From: an uncultured Campylobacter sp.
GTDB lineage: Bacteria > Campylobacterota > Campylobacteria > Campylobacterales > Campylobacteraceae
DNA length: 6,988 nt
Assembly (NCBI RefSeq): GCF_938031315.1
Contig: NZ_CALHHT010000415.1
Location: 1-6,988, forward strand
Direction of reading: 5' to 3'
Shown piece by piece: positions 1-6,387 of the stretch (position 1 is its first letter; every line of letters starts with the position of its first letter). The position numbers were made by a program, and so were the translations under genes. The notes under the pieces were generated by a model, which worked only from the letters and a program-made list of their open reading frames with translations, did no database searches and was not told where the DNA came from.

Positions 1-56
1 GCGGTATGCGCCGAAGTAGTGAAATTTTCGTAACGCATAATAAGAGACATTTTTAC

Positions 57-203
57 GGAATTTTTGCCGTTCGTCGCGTGTGTCACGATAAATTTTTTAT
101 GCTTTGCCGCGCGCGCCGCTGCGGTCTGCCACATGCTTCGTTGTGCATATTGTCGCGGCGGAATTTCCGCGGTTCGTCGTGTGCAGCGTTGCGATAAAAT
201 TTT
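57..203 (+). repeat. imperfect direct repeat, copies at 57-98 and 160-203
   Basis: The two copies start about 103 bases apart. Both run GGAATTT, then a GC segment ending in GTTCGTCG(C/T)GTG, then a short variable piece, then GATAAA(A)TTTT. The second copy is slightly longer in its middle. Both begin and end in an AAATTT-like core, so each looks like one unit of the wider mosaic. The same motif is read in different plus-strand frames in the two copies, which speaks against a protein repeat. Confidence 0.55.
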
Positions 204-301
204 CAAGGCTAGCCCAGCCTGCTGTCGCGACGAAATTTCCGTAAAGCCGTGTATGCACTGCTCGGGCGCGATCTTATGCCGCGCCACCAGATTAAATTTA
301 T

Positions 302-330
302 AGCTCATAGCGCCGCAAAAATTAAAATTC
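302..330 (+). repeat. diverged copy of the 534/852 repeat
   Basis: The stretch GCTCATAGCGC starting at 303 followed by an A/T-rich AAAATTAAAATTC segment parallels 529-556, which has GCTCATAGCGC followed by GGCTAAATTTAAACTC. The two differ mainly around the AT core. This is a diverged member of the family represented at 534-553 and 852-871. Confidence 0.45.
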
Positions 331-533
331 ATCGCGCCCGCCTCGCTACGCCGAATTTACGGTTTGCCAAGCAAGCTATTTTAGCTCGCAGCCGAAATTG
401 CGGCTTGCTTACGCATAATTTTGGCAATATTTTGACGTTTGCTGCGCATGCCGATACCGCGCGGCTTTTAGAATTTGCCTCATGCGCCACTGCGGCTTGC
501 TGCACTCGTCTTGCCCAAACGCCCGCTTGGCTC

Positions 534-553
534 ATAGCGCGGCTAAATTTAAA
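534..553 (+). repeat. 20-base dispersed repeat, copy 1
   Basis: These 20 bases, which contain GCGGCTAAATTTAAA, recur identically at 852-871, and the 15-base core recurs a third time at 899-913. Read on the minus strand the core gives Phe-Lys-Phe-Ser-Arg, the motif seen again and again in the false open frame of this region. Confidence 0.75.
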
Positions 554-851
554 CTCGTAGCCCGAGCTTTGTTCTGCTAAATTTATAAAATTTACAGCCT
601 GCTGCGCGTACCGTTTCAGCTCGCCGCATCTGTCTTTATAGCGAAATTTTACGGCGTCTTCCACGCGCCGCTGCGGTAAAATTTTTATGGCTCGCAGCTC
701 GCAGCGTTTAGGCGGATTTTTTTGGGTTCGTTGCGTATGCCTCGGCGGCGTATTTTCGCAGCGCGCCTCATTGTAGCGCGATTTGGCGGCGCATGGTACG
801 CGCCCTTTCGGCGTGCTTTTAAGATGCGCCGTTTGAGCGAGCTCGTGTTTG

Positions 852-871
852 ATAGCGCGGCTAAATTTAAA
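852..871 (+). repeat. 20-base dispersed repeat, copy 2
   Basis: Identical over 20 bases to 534-553. It lies 42 bases before the third, shorter copy when measured between the AAATTT cores (863 and 905). Confidence 0.75.
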
Positions 872-898
872 ACTTTCACTATATCCGCGTTTGGCGGA

Positions 899-913
899 GC
901 GGCTAAATTTAAA
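899..913 (+). repeat. dispersed repeat, copy 3 (15-base core)
   Basis: This copy has the 15-base core GCGGCTAAATTTAAA also found at 539-553 and 857-871. The preceding bases differ from the other two copies. Confidence 0.7.
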
Positions 914-1010
914 GCTTGTCGTTCGCGCCTTTGCAGCTACGTGCGGCCTGGGATTTTGATCAAATTTGCTCGTCTCGCCGCGCTTGCTCATGCGATGAAA
1001 TTTTGCTATT

Positions 1011-2366
1011 TTAACGCTCACGATCTTGCCTTAAAAAAGCTGCGATTTTAGCGGGATCTTTGACGCGCCAAAGATAGTCCAAAACCCCGTCGCCGCTACG
1101 CCATTCGCGCTTGCCAGAGAGGATTTTAGCTAAAAATTCCACCGCGGTATCTAGCGGGATTTCGCCGCCTCTTTTAAAGCTTCGTAAAATTTCATTCTCG
1201 GCTCGCGGCTTCGGATTTTGTGCCTCTAGGCTCTGCGCCGTTGCGTCCACAACGTGCGGCGAAATTTCTATCTGCACGTCATCTCCGCGCTGAAGCACCA
1301 GAAGTAGGGCGCAGGCGAAGTCGCAGCGCTTCAGATAGTCGTTATTTGCCTCCTCAAAATAGCAGAGCAGGGCGATTTTATCGTTACCCGACTTGTATTC
1401 GCCGTTTTTGCCTGCTTCGTTTGCGTCCTGCTCGGAGCCGGAATTTTCCGCGCTTTCTTTCAGCCTTGCAGCGGCGATTATTGCGCCGTTTTCGAGCGCG
1501 CACGCTGCGGAGATCGTCGAAATTTCGGCGTGATTTTGCGTAAAAATCGCATTTTGCGCTGCGATCGCGTTGAGTACGCTGACGCAAAAGCTCGAAGGCG
1601 AGACGCTTTCGTCCATCGAGCCGAGCAGGCTAAAACAGCGGTTGATCTCGCCCAGGCGCGAGCAAAAGACGAGCGGCATTCCTTCGCCCTGCGTCGCGGT
1701 GTCATCGCCTGCTTTTAAATTTTGCCTCGCGGAATTTAAGGAATTTTCATTTGTGAAATCTTGCTGCGACGAATTTAAATTTTGCTGCGTAAAATTTAAA
1801 GAATTCTCATTTGAAAAATCCCGCGGCGGCGGGTTTTGTGTGGCGGCGCGGCTTTTGCTTGCATCTAAATTTTGAGGTGCGAGATTTAAGGAGTTTTCCT
1901 CAGCTAAGCTTTGCGGCGCATTTTGCGAAATTTCGCCTAAAAGCGAGATGCAAAGTTTCGCCCCGAGCCCCAAGCGGCGGCGCTGTAACGGCGGAATGTG
2001 CTCAAGAGCCGGTTTTTTCTTTAAGGCTTCGAGAACTAAAATTTCCTCTTTTAAGCGGGTGTGAGCAGAAATTTTTAAATTTTCTTCGGAGCTTTTTTGT
2101 AAAGCCCCGTTTTTTAATGCTGAAAAATTTGCGGGATTTATAGAATTCTGCTTGCAGTCCGGAATATCTGTAAAATCTTGCGTAGAATTTGACAAAAAAT
2201 CATACGTAAAATTTTGATCCGTATCGCAAGCGAGATCGGAATTTTCGTCTAAGCTTACTTCGGAAATTCCGTCCAAGCAAGCGGCGAGTTTTTTATAAAA
2301 CTCCGCCGGCTCGCCCGAAATTATCGCGCTTGCGTAAACTACGCCGAAGCTTAGTTTATTTTGCAA
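1011..2366 (-). CDS. apeC: ketosynthase-like chain length factor (ApeC type)
   Basis: This is a catalytically inactive-type ketosynthase homologue of the aryl polyene pathway (family Ketoacyl-synt_2, PF13723), thought to pair with ApeO and help set polyene length. Family signatures in order are PPLQRRRLGLGAK (residues 125-137), PLVFCSRLGEINR (231-243), SPSSFCVSVLNAIAAQ (256-271) and a C-terminal piece with FLAKILSG (411-418). The family usually has SVHNA where this protein has SVLNA. No ketosynthase cysteine is expected or seen. At 451 residues it is almost twice the usual length of roughly 240; the excess is Asn/Gln/Ser-rich inserts at about 40-105 and 148-228 and shorter ones near 305-328 and 375-400. 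The start is TTG at 2366, 11 bases inside the end of the preceding gene, with AAGAGG a few bases upstream. It is the last gene of the operon in the window. Confidence 0.82.
   Translation of the reverse strand: MQNKLSFGVVYASAIISGEPAEFYKKLAACLDGISEVSLDENSDLACDTDQNFTYDFLSNSTQDFTDIPDCKQNSINPANFSALKNGALQKSSEENLKISAHTRLKEEILVLEALKKKPALEHIPPLQRRRLGLGAKLCISLLGEISQNAPQSLAEENSLNLAPQNLDASKSRAATQNPPPRDFSNENSLNFTQQNLNSSQQDFTNENSLNSARQNLKAGDDTATQGEGMPLVFCSRLGEINRCFSLLGSMDESVSPSSFCVSVLNAIAAQNAIFTQNHAEISTISAACALENGAIIAAARLKESAENSGSEQDANEAGKNGEYKSGNDKIALLCYFEEANNDYLKRCDFACALLLVLQRGDDVQIEISPHVVDATAQSLEAQNPKPRAENEILRSFKRGGEIPLDTAVEFLAKILSGKREWRSGDGVLDYLWRVKDPAKIAAFLRQDRER
1711..1920 (-). repeat. 60-bp in-frame repeats within apeC
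   Basis: Three related 60-base units occupy 1711-1770, 1771-1830 and 1861-1920, with a 30-base partial spacer at 1831-1860. The AAATTTTG core is at 1717, 1777 and 1867, so the spacing is 60 and then 90, always a multiple of three. In the protein each unit contributes ENSLN followed by a QNL motif (residues about 157-218). The insert separates the QRRRL and PLVF blocks of the conserved domain. It is probably a surface loop with little constraint. Confidence 0.8.
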
Positions 2367-2778
2367 TATAGCCTCTTAGCGTGACGCCGCTCATTATCGA
2401 GCCTACGCCGCATTCAAACTCTTTGTCGCTTACGAAAACGTTTTTGTAATAGTAGCTCGTGATGTTTACGACCTTGTTGCCGCCCTCTTTTTTGGCTCGG
2501 TCTTGAAAGCTAAGCAGCGCCGATAAAAACGCGCGGTTGCATGCGGCTTGATCGCTCTTGTTGACGCTGTTTGTTTTTTTGTTCGAGCTTAGCTGCTGCG
2601 TGATCTTTCTGCCTGCGGATTTGTTGCCGAAGTAGAATTTTATGTTCGGATCAAGCTTGGCTTTAGCGTCTGGCTCTGCGAGTGCCGCAGCGATCGGGAA
2701 GCGCACGATATCGTTTTTGGCATAAGCCGAATTAGCGACAAAAAGCGTCGCAACTACGAAAAATAGAAATTTTTTCAT
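2356..2778 (-). CDS. small exported protein of aryl polyene clusters, function unknown
   Basis: A 140-residue protein with a clear Sec signal peptide: MKK, a hydrophobic stretch from about 4 to 15, and a likely cleavage after Ala20 in NSAYA-KND. The mature part is therefore probably periplasmic. The conserved section is DQAACNRAFLSALLSFQDRA (76-95) followed by VVNITSYYYKN (103-113) and FECGVGSIMSGVTLRGY (121-137). Cys80 and Cys123 could form a disulfide. Similar small proteins sit in aryl polyene clusters and are often labelled 'excinuclease ATPase subunit'; there is no nucleotide-binding motif here, so that label looks wrong. The start is well supported by a strong ribosome binding site. It lies 10 bases after apeR and its stop overlaps the start of apeC, so it belongs to the operon. 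Its role is not known; assembly or transport of the pigment in the envelope is a guess. Confidence 0.8.
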   Translation of the reverse strand: MKKFLFFVVATLFVANSAYAKNDIVRFPIAAALAEPDAKAKLDPNIKFYFGNKSAGRKITQQLSSNKKTNSVNKSDQAACNRAFLSALLSFQDRAKKEGGNKVVNITSYYYKNVFVSDKEFECGVGSIMSGVTLRGYIAK

Positions 2779-2780
2779 TT

Positions 2781-2790
2781 TCTCTCCTTT
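2781..2790 (-). promoter_or_regulatory. strong ribosome binding site of the small exported protein
   Basis: On the minus strand this reads AAAGGAGAGA, with the AAGGAG core ending 5 bases before the ATG at 2778. Its upstream end overlaps the stop codon of apeR. It is the best Shine-Dalgarno match in the window, suggesting that this small protein is made in quantity compared with its neighbours. Confidence 0.8.
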
Positions 2791-4018
2791 AGTTGATAAA
2801 TTTTTTAAAAATCAAAGAGGTGTTTACGCCGCCGAAAGCGAAGTTATTATTCATAACGTAATTCGTATTTATCTCCTGCGGCTGCGTGAGGTACCTAAGC
2901 GGCGCACATTCCGGATCGATATCACGTAAATTTAGATTCGGATAGAATAGCCCCTCGTTCATCATCATCACCGAGATGAAGCTTTCCAGCGCTCCGCACG
3001 CGCCCAAAGTATGACCTAAATAGCCCTTGTAGGAGCTCACGGGCGTCTGCGAGCCGAAAATTTCATGCGTTGCCGTAGATTCTGCGACGTCGCCCTGCTT
3101 GGTCGCCGTAGCGTGGGCGTTTACGTGCCCGATGAGATCCGGCGAAATTGCGGCGTCTTTGAGCGCCAGCTGCATCGCCGCGCGCATAGTCTCGCTCTGC
3201 GGGCGGGTGATATGCGTGCCGTCGCAGGTCGTGCCGAAGCCTACTATCTCGGCGTAAATTTTAGCGCCGCGCGCAAGTGCGCTTCTTAGGCTTTCTAGCA
3301 CGAATATAGCGCCGCCTTCACCCAAAACCAGCCCGTCGCGCGCTATATCAAACGGCGCGGGGCTGAGGGTAGGGGTGTCGTTTTTACAGCTTGTCGCGTA
3401 GAGCTTGTCAAACACGAATGCCTGGCTCGGGTGCAGCTCGTCCGCGCCGCCTGCTAGCATCATATCTATCAGGCCAAATTTTATCGCTTCATAGGAGTAT
3501 CCGATCGCTTGAGACGCGCTCGTGCACGCAGAGCCTGTGGGGATGAGCCTGCCTTTTAGTCCGTAGTAGATCGCGATATTTGCAGCGACGGTGTGAGGCA
3601 TCATCTTTACGTATGAGTTGGCGTTGAAGGTGCTATCCTTGCCATGCAAAATATCTATGACCTCGCCAGTAGCCTTTGCATCGCCGCTGCAGCTACCCGC
3701 TGCGACGCCCATACGGCCGTCTTTTATGCGCTCATCCTCTAAAAGCCCAGCATCCGCCAGAGCCTCGCCCGCAGCATCGACGCCAAACATCGCTACCTTG
3801 CCCATCGAGCGGGTATCTTTGCGGCTCCAGTGCGCAGGCGGCGCGTAGTTTCGTATCGGCGCGCCAAGCCTAGTGTTTAGCTCCTCGCCGAAGATATCCC
3901 ATTCGCTCATATAAACTACGGCGCTTTTTTGCTGCGCCAAATTCTGCTTGATGCTCGCCCAGTCCCGCCCGAATGCACAGATGTTGCCAAAACCCGTAAT
4001 AACTACTCTATTTAACAT
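2789..4018 (-). CDS. apeR: beta-ketoacyl-ACP synthase (FabF-like, ApeR type)
   Basis: A complete 409-residue condensing enzyme of the KAS II (FabF) family that joins a malonyl unit to a carrier-bound acyl chain in the cytoplasm. The catalytic triad is intact: Cys165 in GSACTSA (162-168), His302 in VNAHATAT (299-306) and His336 in KGYLGHTLGA (331-340, with the conserved Lys331). The C-terminal NNFAFGGVNTSL block (391-402) is also present. Length is normal for the family, and unlike ApeO and ApeC it has no low-complexity insert. The ATG overlaps the ketoreductase stop by 7 bases with GGTGG just upstream. Its place directly after the FabG-like gene, in an O-P-Q-R order, supports ApeR, the stand-alone ketosynthase of aryl polyene synthesis, over housekeeping FabF. 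Confidence 0.9.
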   Translation of the reverse strand: MLNRVVITGFGNICAFGRDWASIKQNLAQQKSAVVYMSEWDIFGEELNTRLGAPIRNYAPPAHWSRKDTRSMGKVAMFGVDAAGEALADAGLLEDERIKDGRMGVAAGSCSGDAKATGEVIDILHGKDSTFNANSYVKMMPHTVAANIAIYYGLKGRLIPTGSACTSASQAIGYSYEAIKFGLIDMMLAGGADELHPSQAFVFDKLYATSCKNDTPTLSPAPFDIARDGLVLGEGGAIFVLESLRSALARGAKIYAEIVGFGTTCDGTHITRPQSETMRAAMQLALKDAAISPDLIGHVNAHATATKQGDVAESTATHEIFGSQTPVSSYKGYLGHTLGACGALESFISVMMMNEGLFYPNLNLRDIDPECAPLRYLTQPQEINTNYVMNNNFAFGGVNTSLIFKKFIN

Positions 4019-4746
4019 AATCCACCGTCTATTTTAATAACCTCTTTTGTGATGTATGCGGAATTTTCGCTTAGCAAAAACTCCACCAAATGCGCTACTT
4101 CGCTCGGCTCACCGATGCGGCCTAGCGGGATCGCGCTTAAAATTTGCTCGCTTGCGACCTCGTTTATACTCTCGCTCATCGCCGTTTTGATGAGCCCGGG
4201 AGCCACGACGTTTACCGTGATCTTGCGGCTTGCAAGTTCTATCGCTAGCGATTTTGCCGCGGCGATTAGGCCTCCTTTGCTAGCGGCGTAGTTGCTCTGG
4301 CCGCGGTTGCCGGCGATTCCGCTAACCGAGCTCATCACCACGATACGCCCGCCTTTTTTGGCGCGGATCATCGACATCAGCGCGGGCTTTATGACGTTAT
4401 AAAACCCGCCTAAATTCGTATCTATCACGCTTTGCCAATCCTCGCGCTCGAACCACACGAAGGAGTTATCCCGCGTAATGCCAGCGTTTAGCACGATGCC
4501 CCAGTATGCGCCGTTTGCCTCTATGTCTGCTTCGATATGTTCCTGCGCCCCAGCGGTATCTGCGACGTCAAATTTTAAAATTTGAACTTCCGCCGCGCCC
4601 GCGTCCAAACAGCGCTTCGCTACGTCTTTTAGCTTTGCTTCATTGCGCCCATTTAGCGCCAAGCCGTAACCCTTTTGCGCTAAATTTAACGCGCACGCCT
4701 CGCCGATACCGCCGCTTGCTCCGGTAATTAAAATTCTCTTAGCCAT
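4012..4746 (-). CDS. apeQ: 3-oxoacyl-ACP reductase (FabG-like, ApeQ type)
   Basis: A complete 244-residue short-chain dehydrogenase/reductase expected to reduce the 3-keto group of the growing polyene with NADPH. The cofactor loop TGASGGIG is at 8-15, NAG at 87-89, and the catalytic set is Asn111, Ser140, Tyr153 and Lys157 (YAASK). PGLIKTAM (183-190) and the C-terminal IDGGLC fit FabG. All key residues are present and the length is normal. The ATG at 4746 overlaps the dehydratase stop by 8 bases and has AAAGAG upstream; its end overlaps the apeR start by 7 bases. Wedged between dehydratase and ketosynthase genes, it is best read as the dedicated ketoreductase of the aryl polyene pathway, ApeQ, not the primary-metabolism FabG. 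Confidence 0.9.
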   Translation of the reverse strand: MAKRILITGASGGIGEACALNLAQKGYGLALNGRNEAKLKDVAKRCLDAGAAEVQILKFDVADTAGAQEHIEADIEANGAYWGIVLNAGITRDNSFVWFEREDWQSVIDTNLGGFYNVIKPALMSMIRAKKGGRIVVMSSVSGIAGNRGQSNYAASKGGLIAAAKSLAIELASRKITVNVVAPGLIKTAMSESINEVASEQILSAIPLGRIGEPSEVAHLVEFLLSENSAYITKEVIKIDGGLC

Positions 4747-5167
4747 TTATACTCTTTAGCATTTCATCGTTCGGGTTCATCACGCTTAGCGTGGCGCTTG
4801 CGATATGTTCGCCGCCGCAGCGGATCTCGCAATCGAAGATATATAGCCCCTCGCCGTCGCTCACGCTCTGCCTCGCCGTCGTAATCACGCGCTCGCCCAG
4901 CTTCAGGCTTGCGCGCGAAATATCAAGGTTCCGCACGCCTAGCAAAAACCCAAGCCTCGCCTCGCCGTCGTTTCTGTAGCCCGAATACACGCCGATGCAC
5001 TGCGCCATTATCTCCATATACGCGTAGCTGCCGAGCTCTCCGTTTTCGGTAAACGGCGAGTCCTCTTTAACGCTAAACGCACAGCTCGCATATCCGTCGC
5101 TAATCTCTAAAATTTCATCTGCGAAGACCATATATCCGCTCTGCGGTAGGATACTAGAGGCTCTCAT
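4739..5167 (-). CDS. apeP: hotdog-fold 3-hydroxyacyl-ACP dehydratase (ApeP type)
   Basis: A 142-residue single-hotdog protein of the ApeP/FabZ-like group, which removes water from the 3-hydroxyacyl intermediate to create each double bond; in studied aryl polyene systems it works with a second dehydratase, ApeI. Supporting blocks are DSPFTENG (36-43), AYMEIMAQCIGVYSGY (49-64, with Glu52 at the usual position of the helix acid), LGFLLGVRNLDISR (72-85) and ASATLSVMNP (123-132). At the N-terminus LPQSGYMVF (7-15) aligns with the family's LPHRxPMLL, so the usual catalytic His is Gln9 here. The start at 5167 forms an ATGA overlap with the apeO stop and has AGGA six bases upstream; an upstream in-frame ATG at 5257 would lie inside apeO and add a basic, non-homologous tail, so it was not chosen. 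Confidence 0.85.
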   Translation of the reverse strand: MRASSILPQSGYMVFADEILEISDGYASCAFSVKEDSPFTENGELGSYAYMEIMAQCIGVYSGYRNDGEARLGFLLGVRNLDISRASLKLGERVITTARQSVSDGEGLYIFDCEIRCGGEHIASATLSVMNPNDEMLKSING

Positions 5168-5289
5168 ACTCGTCCTATTATGGTTACGGCGTTGTCGCCG
5201 CCAAAAGCAAAGTTTAGATTCATTGCGGTATCTACGCGCGCTTTTTTGGCTTCGCACGCGAGATTAAATTTAGACAGCGCAGCTGGAAT

Positions 5290-5475
5290 TTCGCTCGTTT
5301 GCAAAGCTTGATCCGCAGCGCTTTTTAAAATTTTATCATCCGCGCCTTGCACAGCTTTAGACGCAGCCAAAATTTTATCCGCGCTGCTTTTTGAAATTTC
5401 ACTCTGCGCGTTTTGCAAAATTTCATCTCCCAAGCTACATGAAATTTGATCGCTTACGCTATTTAAAATTTCATC
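5290..5475 (-). repeat. octapeptide (24-bp) tandem array inside apeO
   Basis: On the minus strand this encodes seven copies of an eight-residue unit of pattern (D/S)(E/Q/K)I(L/S)xxxx: DEILNSVS, DQISCSLG, DEILQNAQ, SEISKSSA, DKILAASK, then a six-residue break AVQGAD, then DKILKSAA and DQALQTSE. The AAATTT cores (around 5468, 5444, 5420, 5396 and 5371) step by 24-25 bases. It sits in the C-terminal lobe, between IPPNFT and the conserved NFAFGG block, where normal ketosynthases have only about 35 residues and this one has about 110. The pattern would suit a surface helix or a flexible loop. Confidence 0.85.
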
Positions 5476-6164
5476 GTTTCGCACGCCGCGCCGCGCCTGC
5501 GCGCCATGAAAAATTTCAGCCTCCGAGCCGCGCCAAATTTTATCGTTCGTAAAATTTGGCGGGATCACGCCCTGTCTGATCGCCTCGTAGCACACGGCAA
5601 GCTCGATCGCCCCCGCAGCGCCCAGGGTGTGTCCGATCGCCCATTTTGACGAGCTTACGGGCGCTAAGGGCAGGGCGGCACTCATAGCCAGGGCCTCCAT
5701 CGCGTCGTTAGCCGCAGTGCCAGTGCCGTGTAGATTTACGTAGTCCACGCTTTGCAGCTGCGCCGATTTTAGCGCGGTTTTGATCGCTGCGATCTGCATG
5801 CGCGCGTTAGGATCGGGCTTTGTAATATGATAAGCGTCGGAGTTTGCTGCGTGAGCCAAAAGCGCGACGTTGCTTATGCGCTCGCGCGAGAGCACGAACG
5901 CGCAGGCTCCCTCGCCTAGATTTGTACCTGTTCGCGCCTCTGAAAACGGCCTAAGCGGCTGCTCGCTTAAAATCTCAAGCGCGCTAAATCCCTGCAGCGT
6001 GAGCTCGTCTAATGCGTCGGCGCCGCCGAATACGACCGCGTCGCAAAGTCCCGCGTATATGAGGCGTGAAGCTTCGATGAGAGCTTTGTTTCCGCTGGTG
6101 CAGGCGCTCGAAACTCCGATCGCGACGGATTTTAGCCCGAAGCGTTCGCGGATAAAATTTGCGG

Positions 6165-6330
6165 GGTTTGCGTGAGAGTTGCGCTCGAAGCAGAAGTTTT
6201 TAAATTTATCGTTTGCGGCTTTTGAAATTTTGGCGAAATTTTCGCCGTTTGCAGTGGAAATTTCACTACACGACGTGGAGCTTTCGCCGCCTTGAGAGAT
6301 AAAATTTTCCGCGTCTTTGCCGCAGGCAAA
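6165..6330 (-). other. low-complexity insert in apeO N-terminal half
   Basis: Between NTGVQENYAEFF and FIRERFGLKS, where the family has a short segment, this gene carries an added stretch of roughly 50 residues rich in Ser, Asn, Lys and Glu, with motifs GENFAKIS and ENFISQGG. AAATTT cores are at 6202, 6225, 6236, 6258 and 6302, with irregular spacing. The active-site cysteine block follows directly after it, so the insert falls in a region that usually tolerates length change. Limits are approximate. Confidence 0.6.
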
Positions 6331-6387
6331 AAATTCCGCATAGTTTTCTTGCACGCCTGTGTTGGTGGTCGCAAACACCACGCCAAT

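Larger units (their letters stand above)
1..1010. repeat. gene-free, AAATTT-cored repeat mosaic
   Basis: No convincing gene is visible on either strand in this kilobase downstream of the operon. Open frames exist, but their translations are strongly basic, low in complexity and keep repeating a Lys-Phe-Ser-Arg motif that comes from AAATTT-containing DNA repeats; related repeats fall in different frames, which argues against coding. Counting by eye, AAATTT occurs 14 times (at 22, 90, 197, 233, 294, 545, 579, 588, 644, 679, 863, 905, 962 and 998), where well under one would be expected by chance at this base composition. If near matches such as GGAATTT are included, many successive cores lie 33-37 bases apart. 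The GC-rich stretches between cores share words such as TGCGGCTTGCT (399-409 and 491-501). No tRNA, rRNA or strong terminator was seen. It could be decayed coding sequence or a family of small intergenic repeats. Confidence 0.6.

Noticed and set aside
157..220. Possible terminator hairpins: GCGGAA-T-TTCCGC near 158-170 and AGGCT/AGCCT at 206-220; also AGCCG/CGGCT near 389-405.
   Set aside because: Stems are only 5-6 pairs, none is followed by a clear T-run in the operon's direction, and all lie several hundred bases past the apeC stop.
1..700. Regular spacing of AAATTT cores resembling a CRISPR array.
   Set aside because: Only the 6-10 base core is conserved, the spacing varies from about 25 to 70 bases, no 24-36 base exact repeat is present, and no cas gene is in the window.
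329..1021. A long minus-strand open frame starting at a GTG that overlaps the end of apeC, 230 residues if translated.
   Set aside because: The product is strongly basic, low in complexity and built from repeated KFSR-type motifs that follow the DNA repeats. It has no recognisable domain, and the tight overlap is explained by chance openness in this composition. A decayed or orphan gene cannot be fully excluded.
2356..2778. Excinuclease subunit identity for the small exported protein.
   Set aside because: It has a signal peptide, is only 140 residues long and has no Walker motifs or zinc-finger cysteine sets, so a DNA repair ATPase role is not supported.
3065..3873. Plus-strand open frames antisense to the ketosynthase and other genes.
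   Set aside because: They are shadows of well-supported minus-strand genes, with Arg/Ala/Ser-rich products and no domains.
5168..5257. An earlier in-frame ATG at 5257 for the dehydratase.
   Set aside because: It would add 30 basic residues encoded inside apeO in another frame, whereas the ATG at 5167 gives the family's normal N-terminus, an ATGA overlap and an AGGA site.
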